Assembly: GCF_033568475.1 (NCBI RefSeq)
Contig: NC_133123.1
Location: forward strand, 59,837,522-59,901,521
DNA length: 64,000 nt
From: Henckelia pumila
Lineage: Eukaryota > Streptophyta > Magnoliopsida > Lamiales > Gesneriaceae
Direction: 5' to 3'
Part shown: one piece after another, positions 1 to 11,391 of the stretch
How positions within the stretch are numbered: the stretch's first letter is position 1
Layout: the number at the start of each line of letters is the position of its first letter
Position numbers and translations under genes: made by a program
Notes under the pieces: model-generated
Databases searched by the model: none
Told to the model about the DNA's origin: nothing
Seen by the model: only the letters and a program-made list of their open reading frames with translations

Positions 1-3000
1 TGAACATATTCTTAGTCCTTCGCAAGTACTTAAGAATGTCCTTCACGGCTTTCCAATGCATCTGACCAGGATTAGACTGATATCTGCTCGTGACACTCAG
101 AGCAAATGCTACATCCGGTCTGGTAGATATCATCCCATACATGATACTACCTATAGCTGACGCATATGGTACATGTGTCATATTCTCTATCTCTGCATCA
201 GTCTTGGGACACATAGACTTGGATAGAGAAACTCCATGACACATGGGTAGATGTCCTCTCTTGGACCCATCCATTGAAAACCGTTTCAATATGGTATCGA
301 TGTAGGTTGATTGAGTGAGTCCTATCATTCTCTTAGATCTATCCCTATAGATCTGTATCCCAAGAATGTAGGATGCCTCACCCAAATCCTTCATCGAAAA
401 TCTACCTGATAACCATATCTTTGTTGACTGCAACATCCCTACATCATTTCCAATGAGTAGGATGTCATCAACATAAAGTACTAAGAATGTCACCGCATCC
501 TTAACTACTTTCTTGTACACGCAAGGTTCCTCCGGGTTCTTGATGAAACCAAAATCTTTTATTGTTTCATCAAATTTCTGGTTCCAACTTCTTGATGCTT
601 GTTTTAGACCATAAATTGATCTCTGAAGCTTGCATACCTTATGCTCGCTTCCCATGGATGTGTACCCCTCAGGCTGCTTCATATAGATTTCTTCCTTAAT
701 GTCTCCATTAAGAAAAGCAGTCTTCACATCCATTTGCCATATCTCATAGTCATACCATGCAGCTATGGCAATAAGGATTCTTATGGACTTGAACATTGCA
801 ACTGGTGAAAAGGTTTCGTCATAGTCAACTCCTTGCCTTTGAGTATAACCTTTCGCCACCAATCGCGCCTTGTAGGTCAATACCTTACCATCAGGCCCAA
901 GCTTTCTTTTGTAGATCCATTTACACCCTATTGGAACAATTCCATCGGGAGGATCCACTAAAGACCAGACTTGGTTAGTATGCATCGAATCCAATTCTGA
1001 CTGCATAGCTTCAAGCCATAAATTCGAATCCGCATCAGAAATTGCTTCCTTGAAGCTTCTTGGATCACATCCAATGTCGGGTTCATCTTGACCCTCTTCA
1101 AGAAGAAGACCATATCGAACTGGAGGTCTAGAAGTCCTTTCGGATCTTCTAGGTGCAGGCGTGTCCAGCAATGGTTCCTGAGGTGTGGGATCGTTATTTT
1201 GTATTTCGGGTTCTTCTCGAACTTCTTCGAGTTCCATCATCTCGCCTTTCTTATCCAATAAGAACTCCTTCTCCAAGAAGGTGGCATTCCGTGAAACAAA
1301 CACCTTTGTTTCAGCAGGATAATAGAAATAATATCCGATTGAATTCTTCGGATACCCCACAAAATAACACAAGCTGGATCGACTATCCAACTTATCTCCC
1401 ACTGTCCGCTTCACGTAAGCAGGACATCCCCAAATCCTCAAGTACGAATACTTAGGAGCTTTGCCATTCCATAACTCGTATGGTGTTTTGTCCACTGCTT
1501 TAGTGTGGACGTTATTCAACAACAATACCGCCGTTTCAAGCGCATAGCCCCAAAACGAAGGTGGAAGCTCAGTGAAGCTCATCATGGATCGAACCATGTC
1601 CAACAAAGTTCGATTACGACGCTCCGATACACCATTTAGCTGTGGTGTCATAGGAGGAGTCCACTGAGAGAGAATCCCATTCTCTTTTAGATAGTCCAAA
1701 AACTCGGTACTCAAGTATTCTCCACCTCGATCCGATCGAAGTGCTTTAATACTTTTACCTAGCTTGTTTTCTACTTCAGCCTTGAATTCTTTGAACTTTT
1801 CAAATGCTTCAGACTTATATTTCATTAAATATAAATACCCATACCTAGAATAATCATCAGTAAAGGTAATGAAGTAGGTGTGGCCATGTTGAGTCCCTAC
1901 TCTAAATGGACCACAAACATCTGTATGGATCAAATCCAACAGATTTTGACTACGTTCAGGCTTCCCCTTAAAAGGAGATTTAGTCATTTTCCCTTTTAGG
2001 CAGGATTCACAAGTAGGTAGAGAGTTAATATCAGACATATCAAACATGCCCTCTCTCACTAGCTTGTTCATCCTCCTTGAGGAAATATGACCTAGTCTAG
2101 CGTGCCATAGGTTTGCCGGGTTTTGACTATCGATTTTCCTTTTGTTTGTTGTTGCCGGTTTGTCAATACAATTCACTGGAACGTCTTTTAGTTTTAAATT
2201 GTATAGATCGTTTTCAAGTTGTCCATTTCCAATTAAACATTCATTCTTGTAAATACTGCAAATCCCATTCACAAAATTACAAGAATAACCATCTCTATCA
2301 AGCATAGAAATAGAAATAATGTTTTTAATTAAATCTGGCACAAATAAAACATCTCTCAACAATAATTTAAAACCATTCTGCAAAATCAAACAAACATCTC
2401 CAATGGCCGTAGCTTCAACTCTGGAACCATTCCCGAGCCTCAGCTGGGTCTCACCCATTCTAAGCCTGCGACTTCTTGTCATCACCTGCAAATCATTGCA
2501 AATGTGAGATCCACATCCGGTATCCAATACCCAAGAAGTTGTATTAAGTGACATGTTTATTTCGATATAGAACATACCCTTTGCAGTTCCTAACTGCCCA
2601 AGATACTCCTTGCAGTTGCGCTTCCAATGACCCGGCTTCTTGCAGTAATGGCAAACATCCTTGGATTTTCCATCGTTTGAAGCCTTTGTCTTTTGCTTCT
2701 TCTCGGGTTCCACTTTCTTGGGTGGGGCAGAACGTTTCTTGCCCTTCATACTTGGCCCCTTCTTTGCAGAAGATGAGGAGCCCACCAAGAAAGCTGGCTT
2801 ATCCTTCTTAAGTGTGGATTCATATGTAACGAGCATATTGACCATCTCTTCAAGGGTGGCCTCTATCTTGTTCATATTAAAATTTATCACGAATCCATCA
2901 AATGAAGAAGGAAGAGATAGAAGCAGCAAGTCCACATTGAGTTCATGCTCCAACACCAAATCAAGGGTCGCTAACTTCTGTATGAGCCAAATCACTCGTA

Positions 3001-3403
3001 CCCCATGATCACGGACCGAAGTCCCTTCACGCATGCGGCACGTCATCAACTCCTTAACAGTAGAGAACCTTTCAGCCCTCGACTGAGCCCCAAAAAGTTC
3101 CTTGAGTTGCGTGTGAATGTCAGCAGCATTCACCGTGTCCTCAAATCGCCTCTGGAGTTCATCAGACATCGAGGCTTGCATATAGCATTTGGTCTTGATG
3201 TCATGGTCACACCATGCATCAAGTTTGGCCAATTCCTCCGGACTTATGTCAGCTGGTGCTTCCTTCGGAGGTGCTTTCTCTAACACGTAGAGCATTTTCT
3301 CCGAAGTTAAGACAATCTTCAACTTCCGGAACCATTCCGTATAGTTGGCGCCAGTCAGCTTGTTTTGTTCGAGGATCGAGAATAAAGGATTTCGCGAATT
3401 CAT
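1..3403 (-). CDS. Ty1/copia gag-pol polyprotein, N-terminal ~1134 codons, open to window edge
   Basis: The polyprotein would encode capsid, protease, integrase and reverse transcriptase for retrotransposition. The ATG is at 3403-3401. Reading on the minus strand I see a copia-type gag of about 230 residues, a CCHC knuckle (C-x2-C-x4-H-x4-C, near 2650-2612), a protease motif DTGCGSH (near 2530), the integrase HHCC segment ('LWHARLGH' ... 'CESC'), and the integrase core ending in the 'NGVSERRNRT' signature (near 1620). RT follows, with 'GCKWIYKRK', 'DVKTAFLNG' and the catalytic YVDD at about 475-464. The codon phase is the same at the knuckle, in integrase and at YVDD, and I found no stop, so this copy may be intact. 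RNaseH lies beyond the left edge. Gag starts directly after a 2 kb leader. I cannot judge whether it is expressed. Confidence 0.9.
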   Translation of the reverse strand, partial: MNSRNPLFSILEQNKLTGANYTEWFRKLKIVLTSEKMLYVLEKAPPKEAPADISPEELAKLDAWCDHDIKTKCYMQASMSDELQRRFEDTVNAADIHTQLKELFGAQSRAERFSTVKELMTCRMREGTSVRDHGVRVIWLIQKLATLDLVLEHELNVDLLLLSLPSSFDGFVINFNMNKIEATLEEMVNMLVTYESTLKKDKPAFLVGSSSSAKKGPSMKGKKRSAPPKKVEPEKKQKTKASNDGKSKDVCHYCKKPGHWKRNCKEYLGQLGTAKGMFYIEINMSLNTTSWVLDTGCGSHICNDLQVMTRSRRLRMGETQLRLGNGSRVEATAIGDVCLILQNGFKLLLRDVLFVPDLIKNIISISMLDRDGYSCNFVNGICSIYKNECLIGNGQLENDLYNLKLKDVPVNCIDKPATTNKRKIDSQNPANLWHARLGHISSRRMNKLVREGMFDMSDINSLPTCESCLKGKMTKSPFKGKPERSQNLLDLIHTDVCGPFRVGTQHGHTYFITFTDDYSRYGYLYLMKYKSEAFEKFKEFKAEVENKLGKSIKALRSDRGGEYLSTEFLDYLKENGILSQWTPPMTPQLNGVSERRNRTLLDMVRSMMSFTELPPSFWGYALETAVLLLNNVHTKAVDKTPYELWNGKAPKYSYLRIWGCPAYVKRTVGDKLDSRSSLCYFVGYPKNSIGYYFYYPAETKVFVSRNATFLEKEFLLDKKGEMMELEEVREEPEIQNNDPTPQEPLLDTPAPRRSERTSRPPVRYGLLLEEGQDEPDIGCDPRSFKEAISDADSNLWLEAMQSELDSMHTNQVWSLVDPPDGIVPIGCKWIYKRKLGPDGKVLTYKARLVAKGYTQRQGVDYDETFSPVAMFKSIRILIAIAAWYDYEIWQMDVKTAFLNGDIKEEIYMKQPEGYTSMGSEHKVCKLQRSIYGLKQASRSWNQKFDETIKDFGFIKNPEEPCVYKKVVKDAVTFLVLYVDDILLIGNDVGMLQSTKIWLSGRFSMKDLGEASYILGIQIYRDRSKRMIGLTQSTYIDTILKRFSMDGSKRGHLPMCHGVSLSKSMCPKTDAEIENMTHVPYASAIGSIMYGMISTRPDVAFALSVTSRYQSNPGQMHWKAVKDILKYLRRTKNMF

Positions 3404-5434
3404 TGTATGAAATACTGAAAAGGAAAAACAGACATATATCAATGATTGTTTAACAATTTACTAAGACATAAAATAGGCGAATTTAATTTTATGAATCTCA
3501 CTCCCACTATTTTAACGATTTCACCACCCTCTAGTGAAAACGGGAAACTTTTTCCTTAGTGAGAACATGGAGTCCAATTGACAAACTTATGGTCCCGAAT
3601 AATATCAGCCAACCATAATTCTCAAAAGGTAGAGCCCAATTGCTTCCAAAGCAACCCCCATGTATTTACCTCATGTCCAATAAGGGCCCAATAATATGAC
3701 GCCGTTTAAAGTGACATGTCAAGATGACCCATCAATATTAAGTTGTGATGGACGGTCGCCATGTGGATCCCCCAATAATATGAGCCGATCCCATGGGAGT
3801 TCCACCCAACTTACAACATTTGTCGATCCAATGTACAGCTTTCCGACGGACGGGCCCCCCCAATAATATGAGCCGGACCGTATCCGCGGGTAGCATCACA
3901 TACATTGACCGTTGATGGAAGGTAGGAACATTTAAACAATATTTAAATTTCCTTTATTTATCTTGATATAAATTTTAAATCATATTTAAAATGAGGGATT
4001 TTATTTATAAAAATATTTGTCTCATCATTTTTAATTTATTGCATGCATTGCCGGATTCACGCAATTTATGTCTAAACATGCATACAATCATAATATCACA
4101 TATTATATAGGATGATCGATTCCATTTCTAATTGATCCGTGGTTGCCAATCACGGGTCTTAGTCCAATCCTAGGTAATATGCAGTATGCAAATGCAATCC
4201 TATTACATATGCTTCCAATTTACATTTCTTCAGTCTTCATTGTCTGCTGGGCCCACCATCTTCAAATCTTGATCTCCCACTAAATCTAATGTATTTACAA
4301 TTAAATAACAATGACAAGTAGGGGATACATTTTTAGGGGGTGGGAACGGGCTATAAACCAAGCCCACTTTTATTACATATGACATTCATATCGGGCCATA
4401 AACCAGGCCCATTAATAAAACCAACAACAATAAAGACAAAATGTAAATTCCTAACATACACCTACAAAATTGGTCATGGCAATCGATCATCCTTATCCAA
4501 TAACATTTAATTCAAAATTAATTTATTGGATAACATGCTGTGGCAATTCAAATTTAAACAAGATAAAATCATATTTTATATATAAAATCACATTTCACAT
4601 ATAAAATCATATTTTATCTCCATATCAAATAAAATCATATTTTATCTATAAAATCCAATTTTACAAATAAAATCATATTTTATCTAATATATCATAAGAT
4701 CATATCTTATCATCAATTGTACCAAAATAATTGATTTCAAAATTCAATTTACGGATAAAATATTAAAATTTTCCAAAAATTCAAATTTATCCAAAATCAA
4801 TTTTAAAATTTACGGACTCGAACAATTCGATCCGAAATCTCGTGAACCAATCAAAAACAATTTTTGACCGGACCAAAAATAAAATTTTTAAATATTAAAA
4901 TTAATAAAAAATTAAAAATTAATTTTTCCCGCGGGCCACCCGGGACACTCCCGGGTCGGCCCGCACCCGGGGCGCGGGCCGGGGGCAGCCCGGCTGCCCC
5001 CTTAGGGCAGCGCCTGGCGCCGCCCCTGGGCGGCGCCGTGCGCTGCCCTGGGCGGCGCCGAGCGCCGCCCTGCGCAGCGCCCAGCGCTGCGCTGGGCGGC
5101 GCCGAGCGCCGCCCCTGGGCAGCGCCGAGCGCTGCCCTGCGCAGCGCCCAGCGCTGCGCTGGGCAGCGCACAGCGCTGCCCTGGGCGGCGCCGTGCGCCG
5201 CCCTGGGCGGCGACGGTCGCCGCCTTGGGCGGCGCTGTGCGCCCCCTTTGGGCGGCGCCGTGCGCCGCCCGGGGCAGCAACAATTGCTGCCCCACCGGGC
5301 AGCGATCCAATCGCTGCCCGGGTTTTGCCCCGAAAAAAATTTTTTTTTATTAAAAATATTTATTTTGTTTCATAAACCGAGACTCAAAAATTTTGTACAA
5401 TTGATTAATTCAATCGATTGATCTGAGCAACCTG
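3404..5434 (-). other. Copia 5' leader with three repeat blocks
   Basis: This is about 2.0 kb between the PBS and the gag ATG with no credible coding sequence. It has three parts. At 3590-3880 there are four spaced copies of a motif close to CCAATAATATGAGCC, about 83-92 bp apart (near 3597, 3689, 3772 and 3862). At 4560-4715 there is an AT-rich array of ATAAAATCATATTTTAT-like units. At 4929-5325 there is a very GC-rich array (separate entry). ORFs predicted across the GC block are low-complexity artefacts in both strands. Confidence 0.75.
4929..5325. repeat. GC-rich inverted-repeat array in the copia leader
   Basis: About 400 bp is built from near-palindromic modules of the GGGCGGCGCC / GGGCAGCGC type, paired with their complements. 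It lies in very AT-rich flanks (poly-A/T runs at 4861-4925 and 5330-5370). Both strands would fold into strong stem-loops. It lies roughly 110-510 bp inside the PBS, so it would be in the 5' leader of the genomic RNA. The base composition is unlike anything else in the element. Confidence 0.85.
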
Positions 5435-5446
5435 GCTCTGATACCA
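5435..5446 (-). promoter_or_regulatory. Primer-binding site, tRNA-iMet type (copia)
   Basis: On the minus strand the sequence reads TGGTATCAGAGC, complementary to the 3' end of plant initiator tRNA-Met. It sits one base after the LTR end ...CCAACA. This identifies 5448-7314 as the 5' LTR and sets the direction of the element. Confidence 0.93.
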
Positions 5447-5447
5447 C

Positions 5448-7314
5448 TGTTGGAAAACTGGCGAGTTCCCAGACCAATTACGATTGATACCCGGTGCAGC
5501 GGAAGTTTAAAATTTTTTCATGGAACGTTTCCATGGTATGGGTATCAACCGTTCATCGATTGAATTACGTGTGTGTAAAATTTAAATAACAATTAAATAA
5601 ATTTTACCTCAAATCTCGCAACGAGATTAATGGACACCAACAGAACAATTCTGCTCTTGTTGTCTCTCCCTGGAACCGATGAACGCCTTCAATCAGGTCC
5701 ACGAACAGAGGTTTAATCCCTCTGATAGATTGCACTAGAAAATCTATCAGAAGTTTTCTGCGAAGAGAATACACGAATTTGATTCGTTATTCCTTACTGC
5801 GATTCAAAATCACAGACCGGAAAATCTCGGGCAGAGGTAGGGAGGGTTCGGCCGAATTGTGAGAGAATAGGGGCTAGGGTTTTTCGAATTTTGTCTCTCA
5901 AAATAATGACCTGTTGTGTGTAATTTCTGTACTGAAATAACTTATTTATAATGCAGGCCACTAACACCTTAGGGCCCATTAGTCATAAGCTGGGGCCCGA
6001 CAAGCAAAGCCCGCTCGTTCAGAAATTAATATAAAATTCATCGTGACTCCGATTGATGAAACGATTTCACCAATGTGCACAGAAACCATTTCTGCACGTT
6101 TTAAAGTCAAAATAAATTTTCCTGAATCCGAATTCAGTGGTTTCCAAAAATGTCCATCCCTATGTCATTTTAGGAAATCCTACTCCCTTACTCTTATTTT
6201 AAGAAGTCCAACTCCTTAGTTCATTAAATTTAACTCTTTAAATTTAACTATCTCAACGGGGATTAAAACTCCATTACACTGTGTGACCCTCAATGGTTCA
6301 GGGATACAGCTAGCCGTGGGCTCACAACTCCTTGTGACTCGGAACAACACTTTCCGACTTGCCCAACGAATCATGGTAAAGCGCCTAGCAACATCGCCCC
6401 ATGATTCCCTAGGTATCACTGATAGTGCCTACAAGAACCAGTAGATTTTGGTTAACGTACAGTACGGTCCCTTCATCCATATATCCCGATCGAATCAACA
6501 ACCATTGGTATATCGAGAGTCGCTCAAGATTCGATAACTATGCAATGCATCTTGAAGATCAAATTAGTGACATCGCATGTGCTACTAAGAAACCATTTCT
6601 TAAATCACATCAAGTACTCTGGCCAGAGATTTGTCACACTAATATCTCCTCAGATCGCATAGGATATCCACACTCGCAAGTATGTGGTGAATCCTTGACA
6701 ACAATGCATTGACTCCTATATGTGTCGTAACTGTACCCAATCTCGACACCTGATGACCCCCTCAGAGTCGGTAAACGAGTCAAAGCACAGTACTAGCATA
6801 TAGAGTCTCCATGATGTTTCAAGTCGTAAGGACTAATGGTGTACAACCAAAACCGCGGACTTTTTCCACTCGATAAGTGATAACCACTTGGAAAGTCCGG
6901 ATAGGGTAGTTCGATTATTCATCCTATGAAAAATCCATTTGCATGCTTCGAACATCTCCATGTTCCCTACCAATGAAACGTGGTACTCCGCATCGCAAAT
7001 GCTAGTCTCAAACTCGAGCGATCCTTATCCTTATTTTCGGACGGCTCAATCGACTAGGAACGGTTTTAGAATATACAGTGACTATAAGATGTATTTCATG
7101 ATAGACATCTCCATGTTCTACCACATCTTACATACACTATAGTATATTCAAGGTCTTTATCAAAACAACAATAGTATATCACAATATAACAATATGAAGT
7201 AATATAAAGTCATTGCCATAAAAGTGTAAATAATATTAAACAAAAGATTGTTTATACAAAGAGTCAACAAAGCCCATAGCCACACAGTTGGCTCACTGGG
7301 CACCCACTCTTACA
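5448..7314 (-). repeat. Copia 5' LTR (LTR copy A), 1867 bp
   Basis: The LTR runs TGTAAGAG...CCAACA on the minus strand. A TATA-like TATAAATA lies near 5944-5952 on the minus strand. It matches LTR copies B, C and D along its length. Small ORFs inside it, including a 67-codon one at 6216-6419, recur in the other copies only because the LTRs are homologous, and I do not call them genes. Confidence 0.92.
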
Positions 7315-8367
7315 GGTTGTTGATTCGATTGGGATATATGGATGAAGGGACCGTACTGTACGCTAACCAAAATCTACTGGTTCTTGTAGGCACTATCAGT
7401 GATACCTAGGGAATCATGGGGCGATGTTGCTAGGCGCTTTACCATGATTCGTTGGGCAAGTCGGAAAGTGTTGTTCCGAGTCACAAGGAGTTGTGAGCCC
7501 ACGGCTAGCTGTATCCCTGAACCATTGAGGGTCACACAGTGTAATGGAGTTTTAATCCCCGTTGAGATAGTTAAATTTAAAGAGTTAAATTTAATGAACT
7601 AAGGAGTTGGACTTCTTAAATAAGAGTAATGGAGTAGGATTTCCTAAAATGACATAGGGATGGACATTTTTGGAAATCACTGAATTCGGATTCAGGAAAA
7701 TTTATTTTGACTTTAAAATGTGCAGAAATGGTTTCTGTGCACATTGGTGAAATCAGTTCATCAATCGGAGTCACGATGAATTTTATATTAATTTCTGAAC
7801 GAGCGGGCTTTGCTTGTCGGGCCCCAGCTTATGACTAATGGGCCCTAAGGTGTTAGTGGCCTGCATTATAAATAAGTTATTTCAGTACAGAAATTACACA
7901 CAACAGGTCATAATTTTTGAGACAGAGCAAAAATCGAACCCTAGCCTCTCTCTCAACAAATCGGCCGAACCCTCCCCCTCTGCCCGAGAAAATTCCGGTC
8001 TGTGATTTTGAATCGCGGTCAGGAATAACGAATCAGATTCGTGTAATCTCTTCGCAGAAAACTTCTGATAGATTTTCTAGTGCAATCTATCAGAGGGATT
8101 AAACCTCTGTTCGTGGACCTGATTGAAGGAGTTCATCGGTTCCAGGGAGAGACAACAAGAGCAGATAAAATCTGTTGGTGTCCATTAATCTCGTTGCGAG
8201 ATTTAAGGTAAAATTTAATTAACTGTTATTTAAATTTTACACACACACAATAATTTAATCGTTGAACGGTTGATACCTACACTATGGAATTGTTCCATAA
8301 CAAAATTTTAAACTTCCGCTGCACCGGGTATCAATCGTGATTGATCAGAGAGCCGCGTTTTCCAACA
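7315..8367 (+). repeat. Truncated copia LTR in opposite orientation (copy B)
   Basis: This is the last ~1053 bp of the same LTR family, in plus orientation, ending CCAACA at 8367. By comparison with copy D (45490-47332) its first ~808 bp are missing exactly where copy A's element begins. The simplest reading is that the copia element at 1-7314 inserted into this LTR, and that the missing part lies beyond the left edge. On the right it interrupts gypsy-1 pol. I cannot tell from the window whether it was a solo LTR or part of a full element. Confidence 0.88.
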
Positions 8368-11300
8368 CTGAATCGGTCGCTTAAAGTAGCTCAGAGTTTC
8401 GTCAAGCTCGGCTTCGTCAGGCCGAAGAATATGAGAAGTATTTGGATGATACTTCAGCAACATAGAGACGTGAAAAACGTCGTGAATACCAGATAAAGAT
8501 GGAGGAAGTGCAAGTCTGTAGGCAAGATTGCCTAACTTCTCGAGAATCTCATACGGTCCGATAAATCTCGGAGATAACTTCCCTCTATTACCAAATCTGA
8601 CAGTGCCTCTGAAAGGAGAAATTTTCAAGAAAACTCTGTCTCCCTGATCAAAACTCAGAGGTCTACATCTGATATTCGCATACTTCGCCTGTCTATCCTA
8701 AGCTGCCTTCATTCTCCTCTGAATGATCTTTAATTGCTCTGCCATATCTTTAAGCATATCCGGTCCCAAAATTGGTGACTCGGACACATCATCCCAAAAC
8801 AAAGGAGATCGGCACTTTTTACCGTACAAAGCCTCAAAAGGTGCCATACCGATACTCGCTTGGAAACTGTTGTTGTAAGAAAACTCGACAAGAGGCAAAG
8901 AATCCTGCCAACTAGTGCCAAAGTCTAGCACTACTGCTCGAAGCATATCCTCTAACGTCTGGATAGTCCGCTCTGACTATCCGTCGATCTGAGGATGGTA
9001 AGCTGTACTTAGATGTAATCGAGTACCAAGTGCCTCTTGAAGGCTGTGCTAAAAGTGCGAAGTGAATCTAGGGTCTCGATCTAAAACTATCGACTTCGGC
9101 ACACCATGCAGTCTCACAACATTGCTAACATACAACTCAGCCATCTGATCGTGACGATACATCATCCTGTACGGAATAAAGCAAGCAGACTTTGTCAATC
9201 TGTCGATCACTACCCAAATAGCATCGCATCCTCGAACAAATCGCGGTAGCTTCGTGACGAAATCCATCGAAATGTGATCCCATTTCAATTCAAAAACAGA
9301 TAGAGTGTTCAACAGACCACCCGGTCGTTTCCTTTCTGCTTTTACTTTCTACCAGTTCAAACATCGGGATACAAATCTCGCAACATCGCTCTTCATCTTC
9401 TTTCACCAGAACTGATTCTTTATATCGTTATACATCTTACGGCCTCCAGGATGAATATTGAACCGACTGCAATGTGCCTCTCGGAGAATACGCTGTCTCA
9501 ACTCCGCAATATCAGACACGAAAATACGGTTATTCAAAAACAAAACATCATCTCTAACTTGGAATTTAGACTGATGCGCTGATCTGACTTTCTCTAATGA
9601 AATGTGAGTGCTCAGATCAGACTTCTGTTCCTCATTGATTGAAATAAGCAACTCCGGATTGGCTTGAATAACAAACACTCTGATGTTCCTCCTATCTGTT
9701 TCAAACTCCAAACCAGAAGTGCAACAATCATCGATCAACTGAGAAACATCGATAGTAGAAAGAGATAAAGAACAAAGCTTTCGGCTCAAGGCATCTGCAG
9801 CTGCATTCGACTTTACCGGGTAATACTTACAGTCGAAATCCTTCAACAGATCTAACCATCTTCTTTGTCTCATATTCAGCTCTGCCTGTGAAAACAAGTA
9901 CTTAAGACTCTTATGGTCAGAAAAGATCTCGAAAGACTCACCATACAGATAGTGATGGCAGATCTTCAGAGCGAAAACGATCGCAGCGAGTTCAAGATCA
10001 TGAACCGGATAACGAGTCTCGTGCGGCTTCAGCTGTATCGATGCATACGCTATCACATGCTTATGCCTCATAAGAACACATCTCAGGCCTTGGTTAGAAG
10101 CATCGCAATAGACGGTAAAACCTCTAGTACCTAATGGAATAAAAAGAATCGGAGCAATGGCCAGTCTTCTCTTCAGATCAACAAAGCTAGCCTCACAATC
10201 TGCAATACAGATAAAAGACACATTCTTCTGAGTCAGCTGGGTAATTGGAATGACAATAGCTGAGAATCCCTCGATGAATCGGTGATAATAACCAGCTAAA
10301 CCCATAAAGCTTCGAATCTCAGAAACTGATGTTGGTCTAGGCCAATTCATAACCGCTTCGATCTTGCTGGGATTGACAGAAATCCCATGTCCTGAAATAA
10401 TATGACCGAGAAAGACAACTCGGTCCAACCAGAACTCACACTTAGACAGCTTGGCAAACAACTGCTCAACCCACAAAATCTGCAAGACGATCCTCAAATG
10501 CTCTGCATGGTCAGTACGGTTCTTCGAATAAATAATAATATCATCGATGAAGATAATAACAAACTCATCCAAATAACACTGAAAGATACGGTTCATCAAA
10601 CCCATAAAAATCGCTGGAGCATTAGTCAAACCAAACGGCATGAATATAAACTCGAAATGACCATACCTCGTTCTAAATGCGGTCTTAGGAACATCTTCCT
10701 CTCGCACTCTCAGCTGATGATTACCCGACCTCAGATCAATCTTTGAATAGACAAAAGAACCCTGCAGCTGATCAAAAAGGTCATCTATTCGGGATAAAGG
10801 ATACATGTTCTTTACTGTCGCTTGATTCAGCTGACGGTAATCAATATAGAGCCGCATAGAACCATCCTTCTTCCGAACAAAGAGAACAGGAGCACCCCAA
10901 GGCGACACACTAGGTCTGATGTATCCTTAGGCAATCAAATCCTCAAGCTGTTCTTTCAATTCTCTCAATTCAACCGGTTCCATACGAAAAGGAGCTTTGG
11001 AAATAGGTTGAGTACCTGACAATAAATCAATGCTGAATTCGATCTCATGAATAGGCGGCAATCCAGGAATCTCATCTGAAAAAATGTCAACAAAATCTCT
11101 AACCACTGGTATATCAACCAATTTAGGGCTATATTTCATTACGTCAACTGCATAAACAAAAAATCCCTCTACACCTCTCTGTAACAAACGAGTAATAGAT
11201 AACACAAAAACAAAAAGAATTCTAGATCGAGAACCCTTACCAAAGAATTTCCACTCGTCTTCCATTTCAGGTCTGAATCTGACAACCTTCTGAAAACAAT

Positions 11301-11391
11301 CGACGGTTGTCCTGTACTTGGTTAAAGCATCTATACCAACAATACAGTCAAAATCTGACAGCCCAAGTACAATACAGTCGAAATCTAACAA
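8368..11391 (-). pseudogene. Gypsy-1 pol: RT-RNaseH-integrase, broken and truncated
   Basis: From 11391 down, the linker after protease carries 'FDCIVGID' and the pre-RT segment. A stop lies at 10927-10929. A 501-codon open stretch (10908-9403) holds RT with 'LYIDYRQLN', '[10 protein letters not shown]' and catalytic FIDD, then RNaseH with 'VYCDAS' and '[10 protein letters not shown]', and the start of the integrase zinc finger. The integrase core continues in pieces at 9312-9049 ('ISMDFVTKLP', 'LDRDPRFTS'), 8946-8698 and 8628-8368. A CAG-to-TAG type stop is seen at 8977-8979, and another near 8699. The chromodomain-proximal tail is cut by the copia LTR at 8367/8368. Confidence 0.88.

Larger units (their letters stand above)
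1..7314 (-). mobile_element. Ty1/copia LTR retrotransposon, 5' two-thirds (minus strand)
   Basis: On the minus strand the order is: 5' LTR (7314-5448), primer-binding site (5446-5435), a long leader (5434-3404), then gag-pol running off the left edge. The LTR begins TGTAAGAG and ends CCAACA. Three other copies of the LTR lie in the window (7315-8367, 27501-29350, 45490-47332), which fixes its ends. The element appears to have inserted into an older LTR of its own family at that LTR's GGTTG site (7315-7319). The 3' end of pol, the 3' LTR and the other target-site copy lie outside the window. This is the least decayed retroelement here. Confidence 0.9.

Noticed and set aside
796..3453. Plus-strand ORFs opposite copia gag-pol
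   Set aside because: Shadows of the long minus-strand frame.
4851..5421. Overlapping 100-185-codon ORFs on both strands across the GC-rich block
   Set aside because: Low-complexity A/P/R/G repeats produced by the palindromic array; open in several frames at once, no domain.
6216..7602. Identical 67-codon ORF in copia LTR copies A and B
   Set aside because: Shared because the LTRs are homologous; it is altered in copy D and not in a position where LTRs encode protein.
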